A stretch of 64,000 nucleotides of DNA from Methylomicrobium agile. Its GTDB lineage: Bacteria; Pseudomonadota; Gammaproteobacteria; Methylococcales; Methylomonadaceae. This document shows, piece by piece, positions 25,415 to 35,629 of this stretch. The notes below the pieces were generated by a model that was not told the origin of the DNA, made no database searches, and saw nothing but the letters and a program-made list of their open reading frames with translations. The DNA lies in contig NZ_JPOJ01000001.1 of NCBI RefSeq assembly GCF_000733855.1, positions 558,001-622,000 of the forward strand, in the 5' to 3' direction. Every line of letters begins with the position of its first letter. The stretch's first letter is position 1. A program made the position numbers and the translations under genes.

Positions 25415-28400
25415 ATGCGATACCTCATAAAAATCAACCTCTGGCTTGCACTCGGCTATTTCATGGGCGGCTATTTCGGCACCTTGCTGTCGATACCGCC
25501 CAGCCACGCCAGCCCGGTCTGGCCGGCGGCGGGGATCGCTTTCGCCGGTATGTTCACCTACGGATACAAAGTCGCTCCGGGGCTCCTGGCCGGTTCGTTT
25601 GCCGCTCAGACCTTCTCCTTTATCGACGCGGTCTATCCGGGCAACATAAAATTCTCCCTGTCCATCGCCAGTATCGCCAGCGCGGGCTCCGTTCTGCAGG
25701 CAGCCCTGGGCGTCTGGCTGACCCGCCGTTATGTGGGTGCCGACAACCCCTTGACCAGAGACCACAGCATCCTGCGCTTCATTGCGCTCGGCGGACCGGC
25801 CAGCTGCATGTTGTCCGCCTCGCTCGGCATCGTCACCCTGTTTCTATACAACGCCATCACGCCCGAGGATCTGCCGTTAAGCTGGCTGACCTGGTGGATA
25901 GGCGATACGATGGGGGTATTGATTTTCACGCCTTTGCTGCTGAGCTTCATCGGCGTGCTGCGCAACCGCAAAAACATGCGCCTCAATTGGGTCGCCTTGC
26001 CATTGGCCATCCTGTCGCTGCTGGTGATCGTGATCCTGCATTTCGGCAAACAGCAGGAACAAAAGCGCATCGGTTCGCTGTTCGACGAACAATGCAGCCT
26101 GCTGCACAACGCCCTGCAAAACGAATTCAACCGCTATATCGAGGCCAATCGGAACATCAAGGCATTCTTCGACAGTTCGCTTCCCGTGAATGCCGAAGCC
26201 TTCCGGCATCTTACCCAGCCTTTCCTGAAGGACAATCCGGACATCCAGGCGCTGGAGTGGATACCGAGAATTCCGGCGGCTGAGCGGGCCGCCTACGAAG
26301 CCCGGATCGGGAAGCCGCTTTACGCCGAAGCGGCCGAAAACCGCCGCCCCCTTCGCCCGGCCCCGGTACGGCAGGAATATTTCCCGATTATCTATGCCGA
26401 ACCTCTGGCGGGCAACGCCGAAGCCCTGGGGCTGGATATTTCATCCAGGCCGGATACCTACACGGCGATCCAAAAAGCCCGGGATACGGCTCAAACGACC
26501 CTCGCCGGCCAGATACGGCTCGTGCGGGATACGTCCCCGCAGCCCGGCGCGGTGATTTACACCCCGGTTTATTTCTCCGATCGTCCGCTTGCCACGCTGC
26601 CGGAGCGGCGCGCGGCACTGGCAGGATTTATCGCGAGTGTTTTCCAGGTGCCGCGGAAAATCGGAACCGTTAAAGAACAATTCGCCGATTTACAGCTGCT
26701 GTTGAGAATAACCGACAGCGGCAAAGAGCTGCTCAGCGAAACGGCGCTCATGCCGAAGCTGTCGCCGGATTTTCCCAGGCTGGAAAAGTCCCTGCCCCTG
26801 CGCGTGGCCGACCGGACCTGGATCGTCACCTACTCCGCGACCCCCGAATTTTACGCCGAACAGCTCAACTGGAATATGTGGTGGCTGATCCTGGGCTGTT
26901 TTCTATTTACCGGCCTCACCGGAATCGGTTTGCTGATGCTGACCGGACGCACACTGCAAACCGAAGAGGTAGTCAAAATCCGTACCCGCGAACTCCAGAG
27001 AAAAATCAGGGAGCATAAAAACAGCGAGGACAAAATTCAACGCCTGACCCAACTGTATGCCGCCTTGAGCCATTGCAACCAAGCCATCGTGCGCTGTACC
27101 TACGCGACCGAACTGTACCGGCAAATCTGCCGTGATTCGGTCGAATTCGGAGGCATGAAAATGGTATGGATAGGCCTGACCGACGCCGAAAAACAACGCG
27201 TGGCTCCGGTAGCCTGGGCCGGCGACGGAATCGAGTATCTTCAGGAAATCGATATGGATCTGGCGGAAGGATCGCCGTTCCGCAACGGGCCTTCAGGAAC
27301 TGCGATACTCGAAGGCCGGCCGGTCTGGTGCCAGGATTTTTCCCACGCCCCCTCCACCCTGCCCTGGCATGAAGTGGCGTCCCGTTACGGATGGGGCTCG
27401 AAGGCGGCGCTGCCGATTCACCGTAACGGCGAGGTCGTGGGCGTCTTCTGCCTGTACGCAGGCAAGACGCATGCGTTCGACGAAGACGTGCGCGATCTCC
27501 TGCTCAAAATGGCCGGGGACATCAGCTTCGCCCTCGACAATTTCGCAAGGGAAGAGAAACGGACCCAGGCCGAATGCGCGCTGCAGAAAAACGAGCAATT
27601 CCTGCGCGCGATCATCGAGACCGAACCGGAATGCGTCAAGGTGGTCGACAAAAACGGCGATCTGCTCGAGATGAACGCCGCAGGATTGAAGATGCTGGAA
27701 GCCGATTCTCTGGATCAGGTGCGGCAGCACGAACTGCTCAATTTCATTCTGCCTGAATACCGGGAGGCCTTTACCGCCCTGCACAAACGCGTGATGAAAG
27801 GCGAGCAAGGTTCTCTCGAATTCGAAATCACCGGGCTCAAAGGCTCGCGCCGCTGGCTCGAAACCTATGCCGCGCCGCTGCCCGATCACCACAACAACGT
27901 CGTGATGCTGCTCGGCGTTACCCACGACATTACCCAGCGCAAACTCGCCGAACAGGCCCTGCAGGAATCGGAAACCCGCCTGATGCTCGCGATCAAGGGC
28001 TCCAACGATGCGCCCTGGGATTGGGATCTGGAAAAAAACCGCCTGTACTACTCGCCCCAATGGTGGCACATGCTGGGCTACGAAACGGACGAACTGCAAA
28101 GCGACGCCAAACTCTGGCACAGCCTGGTCCATCCGGACGATCTCGATTTCATCCAGAACGATTTACGCAAGGCGCTGCACAGAGGACAAAGCATGCATGC
28201 GATCGAATTCCGCCTGCGCCATAAGGACGGCCACTACGTGCCGATCCTGGAACGCAGCTTCATTTCGCGCAACAAGGAAGGCAAGGTCGTGCGCATCTCG
28301 GGCACCAACATGGATCTGACCGAACGCCGCCAGGAGCAAAACCTGGAAGAACTTCGCGGATTCATGCTCGAATGCATCACCAGCAGCACGCCCTTGACCG

Positions 28401-30553
28401 AGATTCTGGAGGCTATCACGCACAAAGTCGAAACCCTGATGCCTGACACTTGCTGTGCGATCTTCCTGCTTGACGATAAAGGACGCAGCCTGAATCCGGC
28501 CGCCGCCCCCAGCCTGCCCGATTTCTACAAGAGCGGCATCGACGGACTGCAAATCGGCGACGACACCGGCTGCTGTGGCTATGCGGCCGGCAAGGGCGAA
28601 AGCGCGGTGGCCTACGATGTGATGACGGATCCCCGCTGCGCCCGGATCAGAGACCTGCTCGTACGGGCCGGCCTGAAGTCCTGGTGGTCGGAGCCGATAC
28701 AAGGCCCCGACGGCAAAGTACGGGGCTCCTTTGCGGTTTACCACCGCAAAAAGGCCGTACCGAACGCATACCAGTGTAAACTGATCGAAACCGTGGCCCA
28801 TTACGCCGCGCTGACGATCGACCGCAAGCGCGCCGAGACGCAGCTCAAGCTGGCCGCCAAAGTGTTCGAACAAAGCCAGGAAGGCTTCATGATCACCGAT
28901 GCCCGCCGCCGCATCCTGAAAGTCAATCCGGCCTTTACCGCGATTACCGGCTATACCGAGCAGGAAGCGCTCGGTAAAAGCGCCGGTATTTTGGCGTCGG
29001 GACGCCACGACCGCGAGTTCTACCGAAACCTCTGGGAAACGATCCGCACCCAGAACTTTTGGCAGGGGGAAATCTGGAACCGGCGTAAGAACGGCGAAGT
29101 TTATCCCGAATTATTGAACGTCAGCGTCGCGCGCGACCATTCGGGCAACGTCACCGAATATGTCGGCGTCTTCGCCGATATCACCCAGCTCAAAGCTTCC
29201 GAAGCGCAACTCGAATTCCTTGCGCACCACGACACGCTGACCTCGCTCCCGAACCGGCTGCGCCTGTTCTTCCGCCTCGAACACAGCATCGAAACCGCCA
29301 AACGCGAAGGCACGCAACTCGCCCTCCTGATGCTCGACCTGGACCGCTTCAAGGACGTCAACGACAGCTTCGGCCATCTGGTCGGCGACCAGCTGCTGCA
29401 ATTGGTCGCCAACCGGCTGGTCAACCGGGTACGGGACATCGATACGGTGGCCCGGCTGGGCGGGGACGAATTTACGGTGGTGCTGGAAAATATCACGCAT
29501 CCGGAAGATGCCGCCCGCATCGCCCAGGCGGTCATCAACGACCTCAGCGAGCCCTGGTCGATCCCGAATGCCGGCGAAGTGCTGATCGGCGCCAGCGTCG
29601 GGATCAGCCTGTATCCCCAGCACGGGCATACGCCCGAATTACTGCTGCAGCAGGCCGACGCGGCGCTGTATGAAGCGAAGGAAGGCGGCCGCAACCGTTT
29701 CGCCTTCTTTTCCAACGAGTTCACCGAAGCCGCGCGCCGGCGCATCGAGATGGAAGCGCGCCTGCGCCGGGCGTTGGTGCAGAACGAACTGCTCGTGTAT
29801 TACCAACCGCAGATCGACATCGCGACCGGCGAGATCGTCGGCGCCGAAGCGCTGGCCCGCTGGCAGGATCCCGTCGAAGGCATGATTTCGCCGAACCATT
29901 TCATTCCGGTCGCCGAACAGACCGGCCTGATTCAGGCGGTCGGCGCCTGGGTGCTAAAAGAAACCTGCCGCCAAGGCAAGGAATGGCTCGATAAGGGCTT
30001 CAAACCGATTTCGCTGGCGGTGAACGTTTCGCAGCATCAAATCCGCCAAAGCGACATCAACGTCCTCGTGGCGGAGGTGCTGCGGGAAACCGGGTTTCCA
30101 GCCCGCTATCTGGAACTGGAACTGACCGAAAGCGGCCTGATGGAGCGCCAGACCGACGTGATCGAAATTCTGAAGAGCCTGCGCGAGCAAGGCGTGCGCC
30201 TGGCGATCGACGACTTCGGCACCGGCTATTCGTCTTTGGCCTATTTGAAGCGCTTTCCGTTGAATGTGCTGAAGATCGACAAGAACTTCATCGACGACAT
30301 CCCGGATCAGCAGGATGACATGGAAATCGCGTCCACGATCATCGCGATGGGACACATTCTCGGCTTCAAGGTGCTGGCCGAAGGCGTCGAAACGTCGGCG
30401 CAGCTTGCCTTCCTGAAAGAAAAAGGCTGCGATCTCTATCAGGGCTTTCTGGTCAGCCATCCGCTGCCGGCTGCGGAATTCGGCGCCCTACTCGCCTCCA
30501 GGGAAGTAGCGGATGCCCTGCTCGAAAAATGCCGGCAGGCGGCGGTCAGGTAG
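25415..30553 (+). CDS. MASE1-CHASE-GAF-PAS-GAF-PAS-GGDEF-EAL membrane sensor
   Basis: A very large (1712-residue) c-di-GMP enzyme. Residues 1-205: MASE1-like membrane sensor with about eight helices. 215-490: periplasmic CHASE-type domain closed by a helix (WWLILGCFLFTGLTGIGLLM). Then a coiled coil, GAF (about 550-700), PAS (about 725-840), PAS (about 850-970, APWDWDLEKNRLYYSPQWW), GAF (about 980-1130), PAS (about 1145-1265), GGDEF (motif at 1349-1353) and EAL (motif at 1478-1480, DDFGTGYSSLAYLK). Both active-site motifs are intact. Start taken at ATG 25415 because MRYLIKINLWLAL begins the first helix. Its 3' end overlaps the convergent helicase gene by 8 bp. Confidence 0.92.
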   Translation: MRYLIKINLWLALGYFMGGYFGTLLSIPPSHASPVWPAAGIAFAGMFTYGYKVAPGLLAGSFAAQTFSFIDAVYPGNIKFSLSIASIASAGSVLQAALGVWLTRRYVGADNPLTRDHSILRFIALGGPASCMLSASLGIVTLFLYNAITPEDLPLSWLTWWIGDTMGVLIFTPLLLSFIGVLRNRKNMRLNWVALPLAILSLLVIVILHFGKQQEQKRIGSLFDEQCSLLHNALQNEFNRYIEANRNIKAFFDSSLPVNAEAFRHLTQPFLKDNPDIQALEWIPRIPAAERAAYEARIGKPLYAEAAENRRPLRPAPVRQEYFPIIYAEPLAGNAEALGLDISSRPDTYTAIQKARDTAQTTLAGQIRLVRDTSPQPGAVIYTPVYFSDRPLATLPERRAALAGFIASVFQVPRKIGTVKEQFADLQLLLRITDSGKELLSETALMPKLSPDFPRLEKSLPLRVADRTWIVTYSATPEFYAEQLNWNMWWLILGCFLFTGLTGIGLLMLTGRTLQTEEVVKIRTRELQRKIREHKNSEDKIQRLTQLYAALSHCNQAIVRCTYATELYRQICRDSVEFGGMKMVWIGLTDAEKQRVAPVAWAGDGIEYLQEIDMDLAEGSPFRNGPSGTAILEGRPVWCQDFSHAPSTLPWHEVASRYGWGSKAALPIHRNGEVVGVFCLYAGKTHAFDEDVRDLLLKMAGDISFALDNFAREEKRTQAECALQKNEQFLRAIIETEPECVKVVDKNGDLLEMNAAGLKMLEADSLDQVRQHELLNFILPEYREAFTALHKRVMKGEQGSLEFEITGLKGSRRWLETYAAPLPDHHNNVVMLLGVTHDITQRKLAEQALQESETRLMLAIKGSNDAPWDWDLEKNRLYYSPQWWHMLGYETDELQSDAKLWHSLVHPDDLDFIQNDLRKALHRGQSMHAIEFRLRHKDGHYVPILERSFISRNKEGKVVRISGTNMDLTERRQEQNLEELRGFMLECITSSTPLTEILEAITHKVETLMPDTCCAIFLLDDKGRSLNPAAAPSLPDFYKSGIDGLQIGDDTGCCGYAAGKGESAVAYDVMTDPRCARIRDLLVRAGLKSWWSEPIQGPDGKVRGSFAVYHRKKAVPNAYQCKLIETVAHYAALTIDRKRAETQLKLAAKVFEQSQEGFMITDARRRILKVNPAFTAITGYTEQEALGKSAGILASGRHDREFYRNLWETIRTQNFWQGEIWNRRKNGEVYPELLNVSVARDHSGNVTEYVGVFADITQLKASEAQLEFLAHHDTLTSLPNRLRLFFRLEHSIETAKREGTQLALLMLDLDRFKDVNDSFGHLVGDQLLQLVANRLVNRVRDIDTVARLGGDEFTVVLENITHPEDAARIAQAVINDLSEPWSIPNAGEVLIGASVGISLYPQHGHTPELLLQQADAALYEAKEGGRNRFAFFSNEFTEAARRRIEMEARLRRALVQNELLVYYQPQIDIATGEIVGAEALARWQDPVEGMISPNHFIPVAEQTGLIQAVGAWVLKETCRQGKEWLDKGFKPISLAVNVSQHQIRQSDINVLVAEVLRETGFPARYLELELTESGLMERQTDVIEILKSLREQGVRLAIDDFGTGYSSLAYLKRFPLNVLKIDKNFIDDIPDQQDDMEIASTIIAMGHILGFKVLAEGVETSAQLAFLKEKGCDLYQGFLVSHPLPAAEFGALLASREVADALLEKCRQAAVR

Positions 30554-32465
30554 CTTCTTCCCGTTCGAAAAATGCCTGCACCTCCGCAATGTCGCGGGTG
30601 CGCCGCATCGCCGGCACGCTGTCCAGAAAGATTTGCCCGTAGGAGCGCTTGAGAAGGCGCGGGTCGCAGACCATCAGGACGCCCCGGTCGGTCACGTCGC
30701 GGATCAACCGGCCGATGCCCTGCCGGAGCGCGATCACCGCCGCCGGCAACTGGTATTCGAAAAACGGATTGCGCCCCTGCCGCCTCATCGCCTCCATCCG
30801 CGCCTTCAACACCGGATCGCCGGGCGAGGCGAACGGCAATTTGTCGATGATCACGCACGACAGCGCTTCGCCGCGCACGTCGATGCCCTCCCAGAAACTG
30901 GACGTGCCGAGCAGCACCGCGTTGCCGGCCTGCTTGAACTGTTCCAGCAGCACGCCTTTCGGCCGGGTGCCCTGAATCAAAAGCGGATAGGGAATTTTGT
31001 CGGCCAGCAGTTCGGCCGCTTCTTTCAACGCGCGATGGCTGGTAAACAGAAAAAACGCCCGCCCCCGGCTGGCCTGCAGCACCGGCACCACGAAATCGAG
31101 GATCGACGCGGTAAAATCCGGACTCTCGGGTTTCGGCAAGCCCTTCGGATGATAAAACAGCGACTGGCTTTCATAGTCGAACGGGCTGTCCCAGCGTGCA
31201 TTTTCGGCATCGGCGATGCCGAGCCCGTTTGCGAAATGCGTGAAGCGCTGGGCCACGCTCAAGGTCGCCGAGGTAAAAACCCATACCGCCTGGCTCGCTT
31301 GCATGAAATGCCTGAATTCGGCGGCGATGTCGAGCGGCGTCCGGCTCAGAGTAACCGTCTTCCGGTGCGTTTCATACCAGCGAATCCACTTGCCGCCGGC
31401 CTCTTCGGAAACGGTCTTCAATTGCTGCGCGAGTTCCTCGGCCCGCTTGAAGCACAGTTCCAGTCCTTTGCTCTTCACCGAGGCCAGTTCGAGCTGGTCG
31501 GCCAGGTTCTGCAATTGGCTCCGAACATCCGCCAACCCACCCAAAATTTTCGGATTGCTCTCGATCTCCCGCCATTCGCCGCGCTTCAGCTCGATCCCGA
31601 ACGCCAGGCGCAGGTCCTTGCTGCCGTGTTCGAGCGCTTCGCAGGCGGCGCGCAAGGCCGGCAGGTCGGTGGCGTCCTTGAAATACTCGGCCAGCGCATC
31701 GCGCGCCAGATCGTTCAACTGCTTGCTGCCGACGTTGACGCCCAAAAAATCGGACGCGGTAGCGGCCAGCTGATGCGCCTCGTCCACGATGATCACGTCG
31801 GCCTTCGGCAGAAGCTCGCCGAAGCCGCCGCCGCGAATCGACCAGTCCGCGCATAAGAGGTGATGATTCACGACCAGAATTTCGGCTTCCTGCGCGGCTT
31901 TCCGGGCCTTGACCAGAAAACAGTCGGCATAATGAGGGCAGTCCTGGCCCAGACAATTCTCGACGGTCGAGGTGGCCTGATACCAGACCGGATTCGCCTC
32001 GGTCACCTCGGACATTTCGGCGATATCGCCGGTTTTCGTGCGCTTCGCCCAGGACTTGATCTTGCTCAGCGCGTCGGCATCTTCTTTGCTGAATCCGAAC
32101 GCGGAATTGAGCGAATTCTCCAGCCGGTAAGTGCATAGATAATTGCCGCGGCCTTTCAGCAGCGCGGCCATAAAAGGCGTCTTGATCGCCTTGCGGATCA
32201 ACGGCAGATCCTTGTTGAACAACTGATCCTGCAGGTTTTTGGTGCCGGTCGAAACGATCACCTTGCTGCCCGACAAAACCGCCGGCGCCAGATACGCAAA
32301 AGTCTTGCCGGTACCGGTGCCGGCTTCCGCGATCAGATGCCGCCCGGACCGGATCGTCTCCGCGATCGCCTTCGCCATTTCGATTTGCGGCGCGCGCGGC
32401 CGGTAGCCCTTGGTCGCCTTTGCCAAACCGCCTTCGCGGCTGAAAAATAATTCTAATTCGGTCAC
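30546..32465 (-). CDS. yoaA: YoaA/DinG-type iron-sulfur DNA helicase
   Basis: A 639-residue XPD-like SF2 helicase. Walker A is AEAGTGTGKT (about residues 46-55). The four cysteines for the [4Fe-4S] cluster are in NYLCTYRLE and CLGQDCPHYADC (about 110-185). Walker B/DEAH is VDEAHQLA. C-terminal motifs include FTSHRAL, LLGTSSFWEGID and RQGIGRLIRD. 5'-3' helicases of this group help resolve damaged replication forks; E. coli YoaA partners with HolC. Length matches YoaA (636) rather than DinG. Confidence 0.92.
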   Translation of the reverse strand: MTELELFFSREGGLAKATKGYRPRAPQIEMAKAIAETIRSGRHLIAEAGTGTGKTFAYLAPAVLSGSKVIVSTGTKNLQDQLFNKDLPLIRKAIKTPFMAALLKGRGNYLCTYRLENSLNSAFGFSKEDADALSKIKSWAKRTKTGDIAEMSEVTEANPVWYQATSTVENCLGQDCPHYADCFLVKARKAAQEAEILVVNHHLLCADWSIRGGGFGELLPKADVIIVDEAHQLAATASDFLGVNVGSKQLNDLARDALAEYFKDATDLPALRAACEALEHGSKDLRLAFGIELKRGEWREIESNPKILGGLADVRSQLQNLADQLELASVKSKGLELCFKRAEELAQQLKTVSEEAGGKWIRWYETHRKTVTLSRTPLDIAAEFRHFMQASQAVWVFTSATLSVAQRFTHFANGLGIADAENARWDSPFDYESQSLFYHPKGLPKPESPDFTASILDFVVPVLQASRGRAFFLFTSHRALKEAAELLADKIPYPLLIQGTRPKGVLLEQFKQAGNAVLLGTSSFWEGIDVRGEALSCVIIDKLPFASPGDPVLKARMEAMRRQGRNPFFEYQLPAAVIALRQGIGRLIRDVTDRGVLMVCDPRLLKRSYGQIFLDSVPAMRRTRDIAEVQAFFEREEAT

Positions 32466-32893
32466 TCGATTTCAGGAGATCGGGCTGAAGGGTTTGTAAA
32501 AAGAAAAAACGGCTTATATTTTAATGCCGAAAAGCCCCGCGGCGAGGCTTTTTTGATCTCGGCCGCCTGTTTGTAAATAACCCCGGTATCCATTCACTAT
32601 CTTCCCGATATCCTTTTTTGCGGGTATCCCTATTTTTTCGTTAACTATAAACTGTAACTCAATCAAACGATAAGCTGTCGAGATAAGACCATGCCACACC
32701 ATCCGTCCTTGATGCTATCCGGAAAATAAGCCATGCCCGACCGCCTCCACCTCCTTGGGATCGTTTTTCGACGCGCCCCGGTCGATGCGCCTTCTCCAGC
32801 GCGCCGCCCCGATCCGCTCCCGCCGATCGCGGGCCTTCACACGCGCAGGTTTCCCGGAAACCGCCGAAACAGCGGCCGAACACGGACAAGCCC
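32466..32893. other. 428-bp gap between yoaA and galE with an orphan terminator hairpin
   Basis: A GC-rich hairpin at 32530-32554 (AAAAGCC ... GGCTTTTTT) is flanked by T-runs on both strands but does not follow any annotated gene: yoaA and galE are both transcribed away from it. A small RNA ending here is possible. Otherwise nothing supportable. Confidence 0.35.
32530..32554. terminator. Orphan bidirectional terminator-like hairpin
   Basis: Stem AAAAGCC (32530-32536) with GGCTTTT (32546-32552), GC-rich loop, T6 on the plus strand and T4 on the minus strand. No gene ends next to it, so its parent transcript is unknown. Confidence 0.5.
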
Positions 32894-33913
32894 ATGCAGA
32901 TAAACACCATCCTCGTGACCGGCGGTGCCGGCTATATCGGCTCCCATACCTGCGTCGAACTGCTGGAGGCAGGTTATCGGATCGTCGTGATCGACAACTT
33001 CCGGAACAGCAAACCTTCGGTATTGAAACGGGTCGAGGAAATTACCGGCAAAACCGTGGTCTGCATCGAGATGGATATTCGCGACAGGCCGGCGATGGAA
33101 ACGGTGTTTGCCGAACATGCGATCGATGCGGCGATCCATTTCGCCGGACTGAAAGCGGTCGGCGAATCGGTCGCCGATCCGGCGCTCTATTACGATAACA
33201 ACGTCTCCGGCAGCCTGGCGCTGCTGCAGACGATGGCGAAATTCGGCGTTCACACCGTCGTGTTCAGCTCTTCCGCCACCGTTTACGGCGAACCGCCATC
33301 GGTGCCGATCCGGGAGGATTTTCCGCTAGCGCCGATGAATCCCTACGGACGCACTAAACGCATGGTCGAGGACATGCTGCGCGATTTGGCCGTCGCCGAC
33401 GCACGCTGGCGCATTGCGCTGCTGCGCTATTTCAACCCGGTCGGCGCGCACCCAAGCGGCCTGATCGGCGAGGATCCGGGCGGCATTCCGAACAATCTGA
33501 TGCCTTATATCGCCCAGGTCGCCGAGGGACGGCGCGAAAAACTCTCGGTATTCGGCAACGATTACGAGACTGTCGACGGCACCGGCGTCAGGGATTACAT
33601 TCATGTAGCCGATCTGGCGCGGGGACATGTCAAGGCGCTGGAAAAGCTGGCCCGGCAAACCGGCGTGCTGACCTATAACCTGGGTACCGGCCAGGGTTAC
33701 AGCGTGCTTGAGATGATCGATGCCTTTGAAAAAGCCAGCGGCCGGCCGGTGCCTTATCGGTTTGCGCCGCGGCGTCCCGGCGATGTCGCGATCTGTTACG
33801 CCGACCCGGCGCTCGCAGAGCGCGAACTGGGCTGGCGGGCCGACCGCGGCCTCGAACAAATGTGCCGCGACGTCTGGCGGTGGCAATCTTCGGGAAACGA
33901 CAAAATCCGATGA
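32894..33913 (+). CDS. galE: UDP-glucose 4-epimerase
   Basis: A 339-residue extended short-chain dehydrogenase/reductase. NAD-binding [18 protein letters not shown] at the N-terminus, IDNFRNS, and [11 protein letters not shown]. The catalytic Ser is in FSSSATVYG, Tyr/Lys in [12 protein letters not shown], and the GalE-type [13 protein letters not shown] and [14 protein letters not shown] follow. Interconverts UDP-glucose and UDP-galactose for polysaccharide synthesis. Its stop codon overlaps the next start by 4 nt. Confidence 0.94.
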   Translation: MQINTILVTGGAGYIGSHTCVELLEAGYRIVVIDNFRNSKPSVLKRVEEITGKTVVCIEMDIRDRPAMETVFAEHAIDAAIHFAGLKAVGESVADPALYYDNNVSGSLALLQTMAKFGVHTVVFSSSATVYGEPPSVPIREDFPLAPMNPYGRTKRMVEDMLRDLAVADARWRIALLRYFNPVGAHPSGLIGEDPGGIPNNLMPYIAQVAEGRREKLSVFGNDYETVDGTGVRDYIHVADLARGHVKALEKLARQTGVLTYNLGTGQGYSVLEMIDAFEKASGRPVPYRFAPRRPGDVAICYADPALAERELGWRADRGLEQMCRDVWRWQSSGNDKIR

Positions 33914-34323
33914 TGACGCCTGTTCTGGCGCTGCTTGCCTCGTACTGTCAAAAACACTCGGTGACGGTCTTGCTGCTGTTGAGACGGCTGTCGCTGCTGC
34001 TCGCGTCGATCTTGCTGCTTTTATTCATTTGGGGCGGCCATCGGCCGGAAGCGGCAGGCCTGTTCAAAGCACCCTGGGACAAACTGGCGCACCTGTCCTG
34101 GTTTGCGGTACTGGCCGGCCTGCTGGATTTCGGACTGAATTTGCGTATCCGCTTTCCGGTCGTCTTGTTCTGCGCGGGCGTGGGCGTGTGGGATGAGGGA
34201 AGGCAATTGACCCTTCCCGGCCGGTCGGCCGATGTGGGCGATTTGATTTTCGACGGCCTGGGGATTTTGATCGGGATTCTGATCGCTCGCCGGATCGGGA
34301 AAAAACTCCTGCTCCGCCAATAA
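33910..34323 (+). CDS. VanZ-like small membrane protein
   Basis: A 137-residue protein with about four hydrophobic helices. The VanZ-like core is [20 protein letters not shown] (Asp/His), then [24 protein letters not shown], matching the D(K)..H and E..Q..pGR..d..D..N/DxxG pattern of this family. Function of the family is poorly known (cell-envelope related; VanZ itself gives low-level teicoplanin resistance). Start ATG 33910 overlaps the galE stop (ATGA), so translation is probably coupled. Confidence 0.8.
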   Translation: MMTPVLALLASYCQKHSVTVLLLLRRLSLLLASILLLLFIWGGHRPEAAGLFKAPWDKLAHLSWFAVLAGLLDFGLNLRIRFPVVLFCAGVGVWDEGRQLTLPGRSADVGDLIFDGLGILIGILIARRIGKKLLLRQ

Positions 34324-34812
34324 CCCCCCATTATCCACATAAAGTTTGGTCGACAATAACCTCCCCCGCTCCCGCGCCGAGCACTTACCGTGATACACTC
34401 TTTGCCGGCTTGGGTTACACCCCAAAGAGCACAAACCGCTGTAAGGTACCCTACAACTCAAGTTTAGCCCCGGAGTTGCAAAGCTGGCTTTGCAAATGAC
34501 GGAACAGAGAGACAAAGCCAGCCTTGTAACTTCATTAAGGATCTGGTGGAAAATAACCTCCCGAATGCTGAGAGTTACGGAAAGCAGAATATTCACTCCC
34601 CTCTTTGAAAAAGACGACTGCAGGGATGCAGGAGATAGGGCAACGCAGGGAGCGGTTGCCGAGGGGCCGGGGGAGATTTACCAAACAAATCCCCCTCGAT
34701 CCCCCTTTTTCAAAGGGGGAGGTGTGTTTGACGAAGTCCTAAGCAACCTGATCCCGGCTTGCCTTAAACACATTGCCCCCTACCCAAGTCATTTATTTTC
34801 CGAATCGACTCG
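34324..34812. other. Repeat-filled intergenic region upstream of mtfA
   Basis: Contains a hairpin AAAGCTGGCTTTG ... CAAAGCCAGCCTT (about 34480-34527) and the 131-bp element 34594-34724 described separately. No coding signal. Confidence 0.5.
34594..34724. repeat. 131-bp element with imperfect terminal inverted repeats
   Basis: The left end CACTCCCCTCTTTGAAAAAG (34594-34613) is nearly complementary to the right end (34705-34724). The interior shares the 20-bp module 34615-34634 exactly with 2853-2872 in the rpoS/hps element. Probably a small non-autonomous mobile unit; no frame. Confidence 0.6.
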
Positions 34813-35595
34813 ATGAATTGGTTAAAACGCGCACGCCTCTGCCGTATTCTGCGCCGCCATCCGATCCCGCACTCCCTGTGGCGGGAAACCCTCCGCAATT
34901 GCGCTCCGCTGCGCGAATTGACCGCAGTCGAAAAAGCGCGCCTGCGCGAGTTGGCGACTTTGTTCCTTTACGAAAAAGAGTTCAGCGGGGTTCAAGGACT
35001 GGCGCTTACCGATGCGATGCGCCTCCGGATTGCGGCGCTCGCCTGCCTGCCGGTGCTGGGGCTCGGATTCGGCTGTTTGGCGGGCTGGCGGGAAGTGATC
35101 GTTTATCCGGCCGATTTCCGGGTCAGGCATGAGGAAACGGACGAGGCGGGCGTCGTCCATCCTCAGGAACTGCATCTATGCGGGGAATCCTGGTCGCATG
35201 GGCCGTTGATCCTTTCCTGGGACGAGATCGAGCAGGAACTCGAAGAGCCTGAAGCCGGGCGCAATGTCGTCATCCATGAGATTGCCCACAAGCTCGACAT
35301 GCTGAACGGGCCGGCCGACGGCTATCCGCCCCTGCATTACCGGATGCCGGTCGCGCCGTGGTCCGCGGCGTTCAGCGCGGCCTACGCACAGTTCGTCCGG
35401 CGGGTCGATCATGGACGCCGCACCTTGATCGACCCTTACGCGGCCGACAGCCCGGCCGAATTCTTCGCCGTGGTCAGCGAGTATTTTTTCTGCGCGCCGG
35501 AAATCCTGCAGACGGAATTTGCGGCCGTTTACGAGCAGTTGAGCCTCTATTACCGGCAAAATCCCTTACTGCGAAAAGAGCGGACCGGCCAATAA
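34813..35595 (+). CDS. mtfA: MtfA-type zinc peptidase
   Basis: A 260-residue cytosolic protein. Signatures: ELTAVEKARLRELATLFLYE, the zinc site HEIAHKLDMLNG (HExxH at about residues 155-159), and the downstream Glu-containing PAEFFAVVSEYFF. E. coli MtfA (265 residues) is a zinc aminopeptidase that binds the repressor Mlc and so affects glucose uptake. Whether Mlc exists here cannot be seen. Isolated gene. Confidence 0.9.
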   Translation: MNWLKRARLCRILRRHPIPHSLWRETLRNCAPLRELTAVEKARLRELATLFLYEKEFSGVQGLALTDAMRLRIAALACLPVLGLGFGCLAGWREVIVYPADFRVRHEETDEAGVVHPQELHLCGESWSHGPLILSWDEIEQELEEPEAGRNVVIHEIAHKLDMLNGPADGYPPLHYRMPVAPWSAAFSAAYAQFVRRVDHGRRTLIDPYAADSPAEFFAVVSEYFFCAPEILQTEFAAVYEQLSLYYRQNPLLRKERTGQ

Positions 35596-35629
35596 AAAGA
35601 TTCCCCGGCCCAAAGCGAATACCGGCCTT

